Numbered from the stretch's first letter, positions 17,026-26,054 are shown. The stretch is DNA of 64,000 bases from an uncultured Cytophagales bacterium (GCA_937911505.1 CALEMF010000081.1:1-64000), one strand, 5' to 3'. Numbers and translations are program-made. Notes: generated from the sequence alone by a model not told the origin.

Positions 17026-18021
17026 TTGGCAGAAAAAATACTTTTCTTTTTCAGTGCTTTAGGTGTTTTTAATGTTTTGTTGGTAGCCCTTTATTTATTT
17101 GTAATTAAGCCTAACCGCCAACTAGAAGACTCCTTTCTTGGCATACTATTGCTTTGTTTAGCAATACGGGTAGGAGTTTCTTGCTTTCATTTTTTTGGAG
17201 ATATACCTAAGGCACTTATCAAATGGGGGCTTATGGCTAATCTGCTACTAGGCCCTGCGATACTATTTCTAATGAAAGCTTTGGCTAATCGCAGTCAGAA
17301 GATAGCCCGCGAAAGCTTACTGCATTTTGGTGTACTATCTTTCTGTTCCATCTTATGTTGGGCTTTGTTTGATTTTACAATTTGGAATTGGAGAATTAGG
17401 TACATCATCCACGCTATTTTGACAGTCTATCTTCTACAAGTAGCATTTGTATGGAGGAGGGAGATTTGGGCATTCTTTTCTTCGAAGAAGCTTGCCTCTA
17501 GTGTAAAAAAGGCTGTTATTATCTATTTATCGCTTGTACTTATCTGCTTGGGTTTTGCGGTATCGTTATTTACCAGCTATATTTTAGGCCCTTTGACTTT
17601 CTCGTTGGTATTTTACTTGGCAGCAGGATATTTTCTATTGAGTAATCAGAAAGAAAAGAAACACACTGTAGGTAGAAAGATTGACCAGCAGGCATTTAAT
17701 AGGATCAACCAAAAGTTAACACAACTCATGGAGGTTGACAACGTTTATCGAAATCCTGATATAAAGCTTGCGTCACTTGCAAATCAACTCTCTGTTAGTA
17801 AGCATTTACTATCTAGTATACTCAATGACAATCTCGAAACGAATTTTCACCAATACATTAATCATTACCGTATTCATGAAGCCTGCCGTTTACTAAAAGA
17901 AAATAAACACTATAGCATAGAGGCGATTGGTCAGGAGGTGGGTTTTCATAGTCGTTCTTCTTTTTTTGCTGCCTTTAAAAAATTAAAAGGGACAACTCCC
18001 TCAAAATATAGGGAGGGCTAG
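17026..18021 (+). CDS. Membrane-anchored AraC-family regulator (7 TM + HTH)
   Basis: The 331-residue product has seven hydrophobic helices in residues 4-205 and a cytoplasmic C-terminal AraC/XylS DNA-binding domain at about 230-331 (LASLANQLSVSKHLLSSIL, then IEAIGQEVGFHSRSSFFAAFKK). This architecture is common in Bacteroidota and suggests a membrane-sensed signal. The start must be TTG at 17026: the frame is closed by TAA at 17017-17019 and no ATG lies before the first helix. It is on the plus strand, 86 bases ahead of the bicupin gene, which it may control. The signal is not known. Confidence 0.9.
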   Translation: MAEKILFFFSALGVFNVLLVALYLFVIKPNRQLEDSFLGILLLCLAIRVGVSCFHFFGDIPKALIKWGLMANLLLGPAILFLMKALANRSQKIARESLLHFGVLSFCSILCWALFDFTIWNWRIRYIIHAILTVYLLQVAFVWRREIWAFFSSKKLASSVKKAVIIYLSLVLICLGFAVSLFTSYILGPLTFSLVFYLAAGYFLLSNQKEKKHTVGRKIDQQAFNRINQKLTQLMEVDNVYRNPDIKLASLANQLSVSKHLLSSILNDNLETNFHQYINHYRIHEACRLLKENKHYSIEAIGQEVGFHSRSSFFAAFKKLKGTTPSKYREG

Positions 18022-18084
18022 TCCGAATTTATCATTTCATACGCTCAATTTATCAATAAAGACTTTTTTGGTGCTGTAAAGGGC

Positions 18085-18092
18085 TACTTTTG
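18085..18092 (+). promoter_or_regulatory. Promoter -7 element (TACTTTTG) of the bicupin gene
   Basis: TACTTTTGA matches TAnnTTTG and lies 15 bases before the ATG at 18108. It shows that the in-frame TTG at 18090 belongs to the promoter and is not the start. Confidence 0.6.
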
Positions 18093-18107
18093 AAGAAAAA
18101 AGTAAAT

Positions 18108-18872
18108 ATGAGAAAAGTATTGATTCTTTGGGGACTTGGTCTATTGCTAGCCACTAACGCCTCAGCACAACAACCTTCACAAGAAACCCCTTCTATTTAT
18201 AAGATTCCTACTGCGTTGCTGGCAGGGGAAGGACTGGACAAAAAAGTACAATCAGATACGAGTCGAACTGTCTATCAGAAGAGGGTATATAATGGGACGG
18301 AGATAGCAGTGTACATGATAGCCATTGGTACGGGTATTACAAATGAATTCAAAAGTTTTCCTATGGAAGAGTTTATCTTTTGGATGAACGGAAAGGCTGT
18401 TGTTGAACCAGCAGGAGAAGAGGCGTTTGCAGTTCATTCGGGCGATTTTTTCGTGCAGGCGAAAGGATTTCAAGGTAAGTGGAATTTTGTAGACATTGGT
18501 GGGCTACATCTTGAATTGGCACTTGTTGCCAAAGATCGACCTGACGCTACGATCAAGTCACCGATTACCAAAGCTTTGGTGATTGATCGAGATATTCTTT
18601 CTGGGGTTTCAAAGCCAACCAATGGGGTGATTTACAAAGGTGCTGAGCTTACAGTAAATGTATTGACTAAAAAAGAGGAATTGGAAAAGATAAGACAAGA
18701 ACGTATGATACACGTATTAAACGGGATCGTAACCGTCACCACTGAAGATCAGGTTGAACATCAATTCTTCCCAGGCGACTTTTTCATTGTTACAGAAAAT
18801 TTTAAAGGGAAGTGGCGTTCAGGCAGTTTGCAAGCGCTACGTGTATTGGAGGTTTATAAAACAAAGCGTTAA
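18108..18872 (+). CDS. Exported bicupin (DUF861/EutQ-like cupin_3 pair)
   Basis: From ATG 18108 the product has 254 residues with a cleavable signal peptide (MRKVLILWGLGLLLATNASA). Two cupin domains follow, at about residues 55-145 and 155-250. Each carries the cupin_3 signature of a GDFF turn followed by FKGKW or FQGKW (HSGDFFVQAKGFQGKW; PGDFFIVTENFKGKW). The usual metal-binding His residues are not all present, so it may be a non-metal sugar or small-molecule binder, or an isomerase. It lies downstream of the membrane AraC gene on the same strand with its own promoter, so it is a likely target of that regulator. Confidence 0.85.
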   Translation: MRKVLILWGLGLLLATNASAQQPSQETPSIYKIPTALLAGEGLDKKVQSDTSRTVYQKRVYNGTEIAVYMIAIGTGITNEFKSFPMEEFIFWMNGKAVVEPAGEEAFAVHSGDFFVQAKGFQGKWNFVDIGGLHLELALVAKDRPDATIKSPITKALVIDRDILSGVSKPTNGVIYKGAELTVNVLTKKEELEKIRQERMIHVLNGIVTVTTEDQVEHQFFPGDFFIVTENFKGKWRSGSLQALRVLEVYKTKR

Positions 18873-18901
18873 AAAGGAGCACAAAGAAAGTAATAAGTAG
18901 T

Positions 18902-19651
18902 CTATCTGCTCGGATAATGGGTGTCTGCGTACTTGTATTGATGGTATCCTTGCCCCAAGTGATCTCCTAAAATGTTATGATAACACGCTTCATCGTTACC
19001 AAAAGGGTTGATGATGAGTGGCTCCGTAAGCGCTACTTTTTTTAAAGTGTAATTTTTAGGAAGCACCACATTCAAATCGGGGTGCTTCTTTTCTGTAGCG
19101 TGTAAGGCATAGAGGTTTCCTTTTCCATCGCTTAGTTGATAAAAATGATCATCAAATCGTATAGATTGGCACTTTTTAATGGTCTTTATGACCAAATGTC
19201 CTGGCTCGGGCTTCGTAATATCCGTTTTATCTGGAATAAAGTCTACGGCAATTGGCTGAGCCAACGTAAGCCAAGTGTATCCTTTATACGAGATGATCTC
19301 ATAGCAATCTTTTCCTTTACAATCACGAGGCTTGGAGGGAGAGCGCATAAAATGAGTCTTATCAAAATGAAGGGTTCTATCTAAGTTCCTCTTCCAAGGA
19401 AATATAGGTTTAAAAGAAGCCCATTCTTTTGGGGTAATAGGTATGTCACCTCCATGGACTACTACTATTTTTTCTTTTACGTTGATAAGCTCACTGGCAA
19501 ACCCTATTTCGCGCCAATGATCGTTTTCATCTATCTGATACGCACTTTTGGTTTCAAACTGTAGAGCTGCTTCTTTGGCAGTTGGAAAACCACAGCTTTG
19601 ACAAACAAGGGTCAAGGCTATTATCAACAGACTATTATAAAGGGTAAACAT
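18902..19651 (-). CDS. Lipoprotein of unknown function
   Basis: The 249-residue protein has a lipoprotein signal (LIIALTLVCQSCG, Cys20). The mature part has no recognised domain; notable are an internal CKGKDC pair near residue 112 and a second Cys-containing His-rich C-terminus (NDEACYHNILGDHLG). It converges on the bicupin gene with 29 bases between them and is otherwise alone. Function is not known. Confidence 0.6.
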   Translation of the reverse strand: MFTLYNSLLIIALTLVCQSCGFPTAKEAALQFETKSAYQIDENDHWREIGFASELINVKEKIVVVHGGDIPITPKEWASFKPIFPWKRNLDRTLHFDKTHFMRSPSKPRDCKGKDCYEIISYKGYTWLTLAQPIAVDFIPDKTDITKPEPGHLVIKTIKKCQSIRFDDHFYQLSDGKGNLYALHATEKKHPDLNVVLPKNYTLKKVALTEPLIINPFGNDEACYHNILGDHLGQGYHQYKYADTHYPSR

Positions 19652-19721
19652 AGGGGTTTGTTTCTTTAGGAAAGTGTTATTGTTAATTCAACAAGCTATT
19701 TGTGTCTGATAAGTGACTATT

Positions 19722-20693
19722 TTATTTCTCTACTATTTCTATGATAGTACGTTGAAACTCCTCTGGCTCTTCCTGATGTATCTGATGACCAGATTTTTCA
19801 AATAAAAATATCCCTTTTTCTTCGGTTTCTAAGGCTTGATAGTACGCTTTTGTGATCTCAGTCGAGGTTTGAATATCGTTTTTACCAACGAAGAAATACA
19901 CGGGACAATCAACCTTTTGAAGGCTTTGGGTCAAATCTATTGCTAGCACTTCATCGAAAACTGACGACCAAGTTTTGGCCCACTGCATAAAGCCCTTCTC
20001 AAATCGCTTAGTAATAGCGTATTTCTCTCCATCTTTGTAAAAAAGCCACTTTCTTAGGTAAAAGAGATCTTTCTCTGATTGAAAAGGGGGGTTTACGCTT
20101 GCTAGCTCTTCAGTAGCCACTTCGTTTTCACTGAAGTGACTTTTTAGTTTTTTGAGGAGTTCCTTTTCACTAGCTAACTGATTAACAATTGTGTTGACAG
20201 CAAAATAAGCATGGAGTAAATCAGGATGCTTTGCAACGATATGGAAACCGAGTACATTGCCCCAGGAGCTACCTAAAAGATAGACTTTTTCTTTTTTCAG
20301 TGTTTTAGTTAGAAAAAGCACTACCTCGTAGGTGTCTTGTTGCATTTGTACTACAGAAAGTGGAGTAGGAGAAGGATTGAGCTTCAGCGTTTTTCCTGTC
20401 TCTCTTTGATCCCAGTGCACAATCGTGAATTTTTCTTGTAGGATGTCTGTAAACTTGGTGGCCGAATTCATCATAGAGCTTCCTGGCCCTCCAGACAAAA
20501 ACAAGAGTATAGGTCTATTTACATCATCTGTTTTAATTGCTACGGCTTGTTTAATTCCGTTGATTTCAGGTGTAAGCAGTGTATCAAGGGCTGTGTTACT
20601 TGGTTGGTGCATTGCTTTAAGAGGGTTTTCACTTCCGTAAAGTTGTGCTAAAGAGAAGATGATGAGTATCATCCAGGAATGATATATATTCAT
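19722..20693 (-). CDS. Prolyl-aminopeptidase-like alpha/beta-hydrolase, exported
   Basis: From the ATG at 20693 (a GTG 9 bases upstream is also possible) the product has 323 residues and a signal peptide. It follows the S33 proline iminopeptidase pattern: oxyanion motif SGGPGSS, then VHWDQRETGKT, nucleophile elbow GSSWGN, and a late His in KSGHQIHQEEP. The usual HGGPG is SGGPG here. Such enzymes cleave N-terminal proline or esters. The ATG lies 15 bases after the stop of the 113-residue gene at 20709, so they share a transcript. Confidence 0.85.
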   Translation of the reverse strand: MNIYHSWMILIIFSLAQLYGSENPLKAMHQPSNTALDTLLTPEINGIKQAVAIKTDDVNRPILLFLSGGPGSSMMNSATKFTDILQEKFTIVHWDQRETGKTLKLNPSPTPLSVVQMQQDTYEVVLFLTKTLKKEKVYLLGSSWGNVLGFHIVAKHPDLLHAYFAVNTIVNQLASEKELLKKLKSHFSENEVATEELASVNPPFQSEKDLFYLRKWLFYKDGEKYAITKRFEKGFMQWAKTWSSVFDEVLAIDLTQSLQKVDCPVYFFVGKNDIQTSTEITKAYYQALETEEKGIFLFEKSGHQIHQEEPEEFQRTIIEIVEK

Positions 20694-20708
20694 TGTGATC
20701 ACTATATT

Positions 20709-21050
20709 TTATACCTCTTCTAAAATTGATTTTCCGCTTGATTGATCGCCCGATGTCCACTGCCAAGTTTCGTGGAGCCTGATTTTACCGTTCGCCAGCA
20801 TCTCTGGCGTAGACTGACAAATGCCTGTCATCAGCTCATTGTTGTCGTTGACTTGATGATAGCGCATCTCTATATTTCCTGCTTCATCGACTAGGCCTAT
20901 TAGATGCCCATATTTTATTTGACCACCCACATACTCAGCACTTACGATGTTTCCTTCTTGCTTGTAAGCAAATATCGTCTCATTAGAGGTTTCGCCATTC
21001 TCAGTATTACTGATGGGTTTAAAGGAGCGATTATGGTAGTTTATTGTCAT
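20709..21050 (-). CDS. Small beta-rich conserved protein (often misannotated as N-acetylglutamate synthase)
   Basis: The 113-residue cytoplasmic protein matches a conserved small family with the opening YHNRSF, the tract FAYKQEGNIVSAEYVGG and a LIGLVD/RYHQVN pattern. The family is often labelled N-acetylglutamate synthase in databases without support; its predicted beta-barrel and size do not fit that enzyme. It is probably a small ligand-binding protein. It precedes the S33-type hydrolase and follows another hydrolase (47 bases), so the three may form one transcript. Confidence 0.7.
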   Translation of the reverse strand: MTINYHNRSFKPISNTENGETSNETIFAYKQEGNIVSAEYVGGQIKYGHLIGLVDEAGNIEMRYHQVNDNNELMTGICQSTPEMLANGKIRLHETWQWTSGDQSSGKSILEEV

Positions 21051-21097
21051 CTTACAATATATTTCTAAACGTAAGATACTAAAATAAGAGAATTACA

Positions 21098-21895
21098 TCA
21101 TTGCTCCTTTTTATTGGTAATAAATTCACTTAAGGTTTTATTAAATACGTTTGGACAATCTAGGTTGGCAAAGTGCCCAACACCTTGTAGTTCAATCATT
21201 TTAAAGTTGCCTCTTTTCTTAAATGCAGCAATGGTACTTTCGAGCACTTTATTAATACTTTTGTCCAATGCACCTTTAATGATCATACAAGGCAGGTTTG
21301 AAGTTTTAATAGTATGCAAGTAGTTAAAATTGGCAATGTTTGGTAGAATAGCGCGTAGGGTTTGTTTATCGACTTGTGCTATCATTTCTTTTATCTTCTT
21401 TTTAGAGGCGCTCGTCTGGCCGGCTGCCTTCGATAAGTTCCCGATGGCGTTTGTACTGAGTATTTTATAAGTGTACGTCATCATTTTAAGGGCAAGTTTG
21501 GAAGTGTTTAGGCTGGCTGTAGTACCGAAAGTTGTAAAAGAGCCAAGTATTTGAGGTGCTACTCTCAGGATTTCATACCCTACATTTCCTCCCATTGAGT
21601 TGCCTACGAAGTGTACTCGTTTGATGTTGAGCGTATTTAATAGCTCGATTACATCTATTGCCATTTTACTCAGTTCAAAGGTAGCCAAAGTGGGTTTGTC
21701 GTGTACGCTGGAATTTCCGTGACCTCTTAGGTTTACAGAAATGAACTTATAGTACTCACTAAAATAGGTTTGTTGGTATTCGAACTGGGAAAGGTTAGCG
21801 CCCAAACCGTGTAAAAATAATATGGCATCCTTATACGATCTGCCTGTTAGTAAGTACTCAATTTCACTATTTTTTAGCGGTATAACTTTGGTCAT
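21098..21895 (-). CDS. Alpha/beta-hydrolase, cytoplasmic
   Basis: The 265-residue enzyme has no signal peptide. The fold motifs are clear: oxyanion region LFLHGLGANLSQ near residue 26, nucleophile elbow GNSMGGNVG near 98-106, an acid near 210 (KGALDKSI) and the catalytic His in GVGHFANLD near 238. It resembles 3-oxoadipate enol-lactonase and other carboxylic ester hydrolases but has no pathway neighbours. A -7 promoter element lies 33 bases before its ATG and probably drives the three-gene run down to 19722. Confidence 0.88.
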   Translation of the reverse strand: MTKVIPLKNSEIEYLLTGRSYKDAILFLHGLGANLSQFEYQQTYFSEYYKFISVNLRGHGNSSVHDKPTLATFELSKMAIDVIELLNTLNIKRVHFVGNSMGGNVGYEILRVAPQILGSFTTFGTTASLNTSKLALKMMTYTYKILSTNAIGNLSKAAGQTSASKKKIKEMIAQVDKQTLRAILPNIANFNYLHTIKTSNLPCMIIKGALDKSINKVLESTIAAFKKRGNFKMIELQGVGHFANLDCPNVFNKTLSEFITNKKEQ

Positions 21896-21928
21896 TGCTG
21901 GCTGTACTTTTTGGTGTTTGTATCAGTA

Positions 21929-21936
21929 CAAATATA
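21929..21936 (-). promoter_or_regulatory. Promoter -7 element (TATATTTG)
   Basis: Minus-strand TATATTTGT matches TAnnTTTG, 33 bases ahead of the alpha/beta-hydrolase ATG at 21895. No clear -33 box was found. Confidence 0.5.
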
Positions 21937-21978
21937 TTGACCTCTTGGTTGCCCCTGTGAGGTGATAGGATTTCTTAG

Positions 21979-22566
21979 CTAAGGCGTATACTTTTTTATT
22001 AACCGCCATTGTGTTTCTCGTTCATCAAACCCTAGTAACCCTTGGCTTAAACTCCAGTAAAACCTTTCAATAGGGTTTTCTAAGGGTTCGTACGTATCGT
22101 CAGCCTCAAAAACTTTCACATCTTTGTAAGTTCTGTTACCAATAGTAAGTTGTGTGATGGGGATACTATCGTACGCTTCTTTTGTATAAAACATTTGGCC
22201 TACAAATGCATATTCGTACCCAAAACCAAACTTAATGGTAGTTTCGGTAGAGGTAGCTGTAAGTTCAATCATAGGATGCACCTCTACATATCTGTTAGCA
22301 TATGGGGCGTATTTTTTGTAGTTCAGCATACGAACCTCATACTGATCAGTAAAAAAGGCAAGGTGATTATCGTTTACAAAGTACTGTTCAATCCCATTGA
22401 GAAAAAGTGTATCGAGTTTATTTTCAGTTGATTGTAGAATCAAGACTTCTTTCCCACTGTATGGGATCAACTTATAAGCGGCCTTGTCAAGCTCATACTC
22501 TTCACTACAAGAGGTAAATATAATGAGCAAAGCGATAACTGATAGGATGGGAAAGGTTTTTTTCAT
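21979..22566 (-). CDS. Lipoprotein of unknown function
   Basis: The 195-residue protein has a lipoprotein signal ending in LLIIFTSCS (Cys20) and a mature part rich in Tyr and aromatic residues with alternating beta-type pattern. A C-terminal FGYEYAFVGQMFYTKEAYDS block is typical of exported Bacteroidota beta proteins, but no family is recognised. It sits alone, 100 bases from the TPR hydrolase gene. Confidence 0.6.
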   Translation of the reverse strand: MKKTFPILSVIALLIIFTSCSEEYELDKAAYKLIPYSGKEVLILQSTENKLDTLFLNGIEQYFVNDNHLAFFTDQYEVRMLNYKKYAPYANRYVEVHPMIELTATSTETTIKFGFGYEYAFVGQMFYTKEAYDSIPITQLTIGNRTYKDVKVFEADDTYEPLENPIERFYWSLSQGLLGFDERETQWRLIKKYTP

Positions 22567-22666
22567 ACGAAATTATTGAATGCGTATATGATAACTATGC
22601 TTCATTTATTTCAAGCATTAAGGGCGTAGCCAGCATCCTCGTTTAAGTTTCTGTGTTGGTTCTATT

Positions 22667-24217
22667 TTACTTTTTAAGTTGTTGCAATCTATTGATGGCG
22701 TTTTGATTTTGAGCGCTTAATTGCAATGACTTCTCAAAGTTCTCTATCGCTTTTTCCTTATTACCCATAAATAAATATCCCTCTGCCAAGCTATCGAAAA
22801 GATTGGCAGAGTTTGGATATAGCTTTGTCGCCAATAAAAAGACATTGATCCCTTGTGCCGAGGTATTGGGATTAAAAACAAGCTGTAACCCAAGTGTATT
22901 GAGATTCCCTTCAGGAAGTTTTAAAGAAGGATTCTTGCTTGAAAGGGAGTCGTACAATTGAGAAAGGCCTTTATAGTGTTGATCTGCTGCCAAATCGTTA
23001 AAATCCTGAAAGGTGAATAGATCAGCTTTGGGCTGCTTGGTGCTATAAGTAACTAAGCTGTTGCTTATACCGTTATCAGATGGGTTATTTTCGATAAAGG
23101 TCAAAGCCTCTTTGTTGCCGTTTAAGTATGCGTTTAAAAAATTTAAAGTATATACCGAAACCCACTTGTAAGACTTCATAATTTCGGCGTCGCTTTTATC
23201 TTGCCGCTTGTCTCTTTTTGCGAAGAGGATTCCTAGTGTACTGAAGTAGCTATGTGTGAGATGATGAAACTTTAGTCGATACACCTTACTATTACTTATA
23301 CTATCGTACAGGTCGAACTTTGTATTAAGGGCTGCGTCTATGTTGTCTTCTTTGAGAACGCTTTCAGGGATATCTTTTTGTGCCATGTGAAGGTAAGGGA
23401 CATCTAGCTTTTTGGCATCGAAGAAAGGCGATTTTTGCATGAGTGCATATTGATACCGCTCTGTCCCATCAAGGCTCACTAAGGCTTTTATATTGTCATT
23501 GCGCATTTGGGCGATTACATTGGACAGGCCACCAAAGCTAAAGCCCATTACAGCTATCTTATTTGGATTAGCGGTTGGAAAGCTGATTACCTCCTTTATC
23601 AAGAATTCTATATCTCTGGCTTGGGTTTCCATTTCTTTTGCGTTGTTGTTACTAAACCAGCGTGTTTCAGTGCCTCGACTTGGGCTTGCCATCACGATGT
23701 AGCCGTGACTCGCTATGTATTCACAAAGTGCAAAGTTTTCTATGGAAGAAGCCTGATAACTTGAGGCATACACTACGATAGGAAACGTACCACTAGCAAA
23801 CTCAGCTTCAGCGTAGGCTTTTACCGATTCTTTGAGGTGCTCCTGATTGGTAGGTGTATTGGCGTAGTAAAACCAGTTGAGGATTTGCTCATTGGGAAGG
23901 TGCTCCCATTCCTCTTCTTCTTTCAAGATTTCAAAGTAATCCAAAATCTTCAAAGGTTTTTTATTGCTGCTGCTTTGTTTGGAGGGGTACCAGATACTTA
24001 TTGGAATGGGTCTTTTAATTTTTTGATTAGTGTAATCGTAGACTCTGCTGTAGGTTCGAGTACTATCAGTAAGGGTGTAGTGACGAAACCCTACTGTGTA
24101 GTTTCCATAGTTGAGGTCGATTTTTTCAAGTGAAGTTTGCGCTGAGGCTTGTTTGGCTTGGAAAATCGCAAAGACTACTAAAATGACTATTCGTATTGTT
24201 AGTGTACTGATTTCCAT
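22667..24217 (-). CDS. Exported alpha/beta-hydrolase with C-terminal TPR
   Basis: The 516-residue protein has a signal peptide (to about residue 26). The first 330 residues are a dienelactone-hydrolase or PAF-acetylhydrolase-like fold: VYASSYQASSIENFALC near 150, and the nucleophile motif MGFSFGGLSN near 223-232. The C-terminal 90 residues form a TPR unit (YLFMGNKEKAIENFEKSLQL), a combination also seen in the serine hydrolase at 4196. The substrate is not known; ester or lipid cleavage in the periplasm is likely. Confidence 0.83.
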   Translation of the reverse strand: MEISTLTIRIVILVVFAIFQAKQASAQTSLEKIDLNYGNYTVGFRHYTLTDSTRTYSRVYDYTNQKIKRPIPISIWYPSKQSSSNKKPLKILDYFEILKEEEEWEHLPNEQILNWFYYANTPTNQEHLKESVKAYAEAEFASGTFPIVVYASSYQASSIENFALCEYIASHGYIVMASPSRGTETRWFSNNNAKEMETQARDIEFLIKEVISFPTANPNKIAVMGFSFGGLSNVIAQMRNDNIKALVSLDGTERYQYALMQKSPFFDAKKLDVPYLHMAQKDIPESVLKEDNIDAALNTKFDLYDSISNSKVYRLKFHHLTHSYFSTLGILFAKRDKRQDKSDAEIMKSYKWVSVYTLNFLNAYLNGNKEALTFIENNPSDNGISNSLVTYSTKQPKADLFTFQDFNDLAADQHYKGLSQLYDSLSSKNPSLKLPEGNLNTLGLQLVFNPNTSAQGINVFLLATKLYPNSANLFDSLAEGYLFMGNKEKAIENFEKSLQLSAQNQNAINRLQQLKK

Positions 24218-24606
24218 TCTGGGAAGGTTGATTGTGAAACTAGTGGATGTTATAATGAGATAAGACTTGTCAATTTTTGAACTTAAAGCATAGTAAACAC
24301 ATATCTTTATAGCTAAATCCTATGTTATATTTCTATCTCTTACTAAGAGATTGGTTAAATAAGCTGTCTTAACTTCGTAAAATAAGTAATAAAAGCTTGC
24401 TAAACAATGGGGTAGGGTGCAGCAAGTTTCTCGAAAAGTACTAATGCGTACACGATGTTGGTCAAGAGTTTAAGGATCAAAACTAGCAGTGTAACGCGTA
24501 ATTTACCTTAATGGTACTTTCAGATGCTTATTTATTAGTTTTGTACAGATGTGTAAAACAACTCTGTAGGGACAGGGTAGAGATTATTTCTCAGAAGGGG
24601 CGCTGC
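24218..24606. other. Intergenic gap with a short dispersed repeat
   Basis: A 389-base stretch with no protein-like frame. It contains a good copy of the 40-base intergenic repeat at 24376-24415. A plus-strand frame crossing into the Fe-S gene is an antisense shadow. Confidence 0.5.
24376..24415. repeat. Short intergenic repeat, copy 3
   Basis: Reads GTAAAATAAGTAATAAAAG, then 8 variable bases and CAATGGGGTAG. Shares 12-base blocks with copies at 52015 and 58356. Confidence 0.45.
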
Positions 24607-25548
24607 TTAGCGTGTAAAGTACGTTTCTTTAATTTTGTAGTAATTCCCCATAATAAAGGGACAGTTAGAGATGCACTTACTACAGTTTTTCGAGAAGAAG
24701 GGTGCACATTTTTCAGCATCAATGAACTTAGGGTAGCCATCTTTCATTATTTTCGTCTCTTCGTAAATGGCTTTTCCAGGGCAGTTTTTTACACAATGAT
24801 TGCAGGTTTCGCAAAAATCTCTCACCCATAAATGTTCATTGTCCTCAATTGTCTTTATAGGAAGGTTATCGACGTCAAGAAAAATGGCAGCTAGCCGCAT
24901 AGATGGTCCAAACTCGGGGGCAATCAAGATTCCGTTTTTCCCCACTACGCCTATTCCTGCATCTTGTGCAACGGGAACTGTCATAATATCCCCACCGATG
25001 GCAGGCGATGGGTGGCACTTATAGCCTTTATTGCGTAGAAACTCAGCTATCTTATTTACAGTTTCTCCTAGCACTGAATAAGTCCGCCAAATTTCTTTTG
25101 TTGCTTTTTCGGAGGGGTTCGTTTTTATGGCATCTCTATCCATTTCCATAGCAAGAATCATAACTTTGTCTGTCAGAATATCAAAGTCTCTATAAATAAA
25201 ATCTGGATTCACTTTTGTATACCCTATTTTGGATATACCAAGTTTTTTGGCATAAGACTCTAATTCTTGTAATGTAGCTGCATCAATTAATTTCTGCCCT
25301 TCTTCAGGACTCTTTTTTAATTGCGAAGCGCTTTTATACATCTCTTTTAAGGATATCCATAAAGACTTTACAACTGTTCTAAACCCAATGAGTTTTGCTT
25401 TTAGGCTTCCATATTGTATCAAAAGCGTAGGAATGATGATGGGTAAACGCGCATTAGGGCTGCTTTTCACAGGATTCTCTCTTTTGGGCATCCAATAAGA
25501 GGAACGTAAGAAAAAGGGTGGTCGTCTGATAATTCGGTATAACTTCAT
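24607..25548 (-). CDS. 4Fe-4S reductase-like protein (QueG/reductive-dehalogenase relative)
   Basis: The 313-residue protein ends with two ferredoxin-type clusters: CETCNHCVKNCP near 235-246 and C-x(7)-C-x(2)-C-x(3)-CP near 271-286. The N-terminal 220 residues (YAKKLGISKIGYTKVNPDF, later IAPEFGPSMRLAAIFLD) match the cobalamin-dependent epoxyqueuosine reductase and reductive dehalogenase core only distantly. It lacks the HEAT-repeat C-terminus of QueG. It is predicted to be a cytoplasmic Fe-S oxidoreductase of unknown substrate. It lies 48 bases downstream of the MarR gene and behind a perfect 16-bp palindrome, so it is probably MarR-controlled. Confidence 0.8.
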   Translation of the reverse strand: MKLYRIIRRPPFFLRSSYWMPKRENPVKSSPNARLPIIIPTLLIQYGSLKAKLIGFRTVVKSLWISLKEMYKSASQLKKSPEEGQKLIDAATLQELESYAKKLGISKIGYTKVNPDFIYRDFDILTDKVMILAMEMDRDAIKTNPSEKATKEIWRTYSVLGETVNKIAEFLRNKGYKCHPSPAIGGDIMTVPVAQDAGIGVVGKNGILIAPEFGPSMRLAAIFLDVDNLPIKTIEDNEHLWVRDFCETCNHCVKNCPGKAIYEETKIMKDGYPKFIDAEKCAPFFSKNCSKCISNCPFIMGNYYKIKETYFTR

Positions 25549-25565
25549 TTCGTTCTTTTTTAATT

Positions 25566-25581
25566 AGTTCTATATAGAACT
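25566..25581. promoter_or_regulatory. MarR operator, perfect 16-bp palindrome
   Basis: AGTTCTATATAGAACT is a perfect palindrome 17 bases upstream of the ATG of the Fe-S gene. A near-identical copy lies upstream of the marR-like gene at 26055-26070. Confidence 0.78.
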
Positions 25582-25596
25582 TTTTTTGATAAAAAA

Positions 25597-26022
25597 TTAC
25601 AGCAACTTTTTTGTAAGTGTTTGCATGGTTTCGATCAGGGATTTAATTTCCTCTACATCTTTCGCTTTCAATAAGTCCTGCATCTCTTTCATTAATACTT
25701 TCTGTCCCTCCACAACTGATAGTTTCCCTTTACTGGTAAGGAATATTTTGTTATTTCGGGTATCTCTTTCGTCTGAAACTTTAGCTACTAGTCCTTCGCC
25801 ACTCATTTTATCTAATAAATATGTAATGGCAGATTTTGCTTTCAATGTTTCATTCGCCAAAAACTGCTGATCTTTCCCTTCATTGTTTTGAATGAGTATT
25901 AATAAACGCAATTGCTCGATGGTAATACCCAAATGTTTTAAAACAGCATTCGATCTGTTTTGAAGACTCCAGAAAAGTCGAGCACAACTTCTCCCAAGTT
26001 CTATTTCAATTGGTATCTTCAT
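25597..26022 (-). CDS. MarR-family transcriptional regulator
   Basis: The 141-residue protein is of MarR size, with a winged helix at about 40-110: LRLLILIQNNEGKDQQFLAN, recognition region KAKSAITYLLDKMSGEGLVA and wing DERDTRNNKIFLTSKGK. The DxRDxRxxxxxLT signature of the family wing is fully conserved. It is first in a two-gene transcript with the Fe-S reductase. Matching palindromes in front of both genes suggest autorepression and repression of the reductase, relieved by a small phenolic or oxidant ligand as in most MarR members. Confidence 0.92.
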   Translation of the reverse strand: MKIPIEIELGRSCARLFWSLQNRSNAVLKHLGITIEQLRLLILIQNNEGKDQQFLANETLKAKSAITYLLDKMSGEGLVAKVSDERDTRNNKIFLTSKGKLSVVEGQKVLMKEMQDLLKAKDVEEIKSLIETMQTLTKKLL

Positions 26023-26054
26023 TATATTTGTATAAGTGTAAATATTCTAATTTA

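Noticed and set aside
18090-18107. TTG start giving a longer bicupin
   Set aside because: The TTG is the end of an exact -7 promoter element; the ATG at 18108 is followed by a better signal peptide.
24511-24831. Plus-strand 106-codon frame over the end of the Fe-S gene
   Set aside because: It is antisense to a well supported minus-strand gene with both ferredoxin clusters and has no protein-like features.
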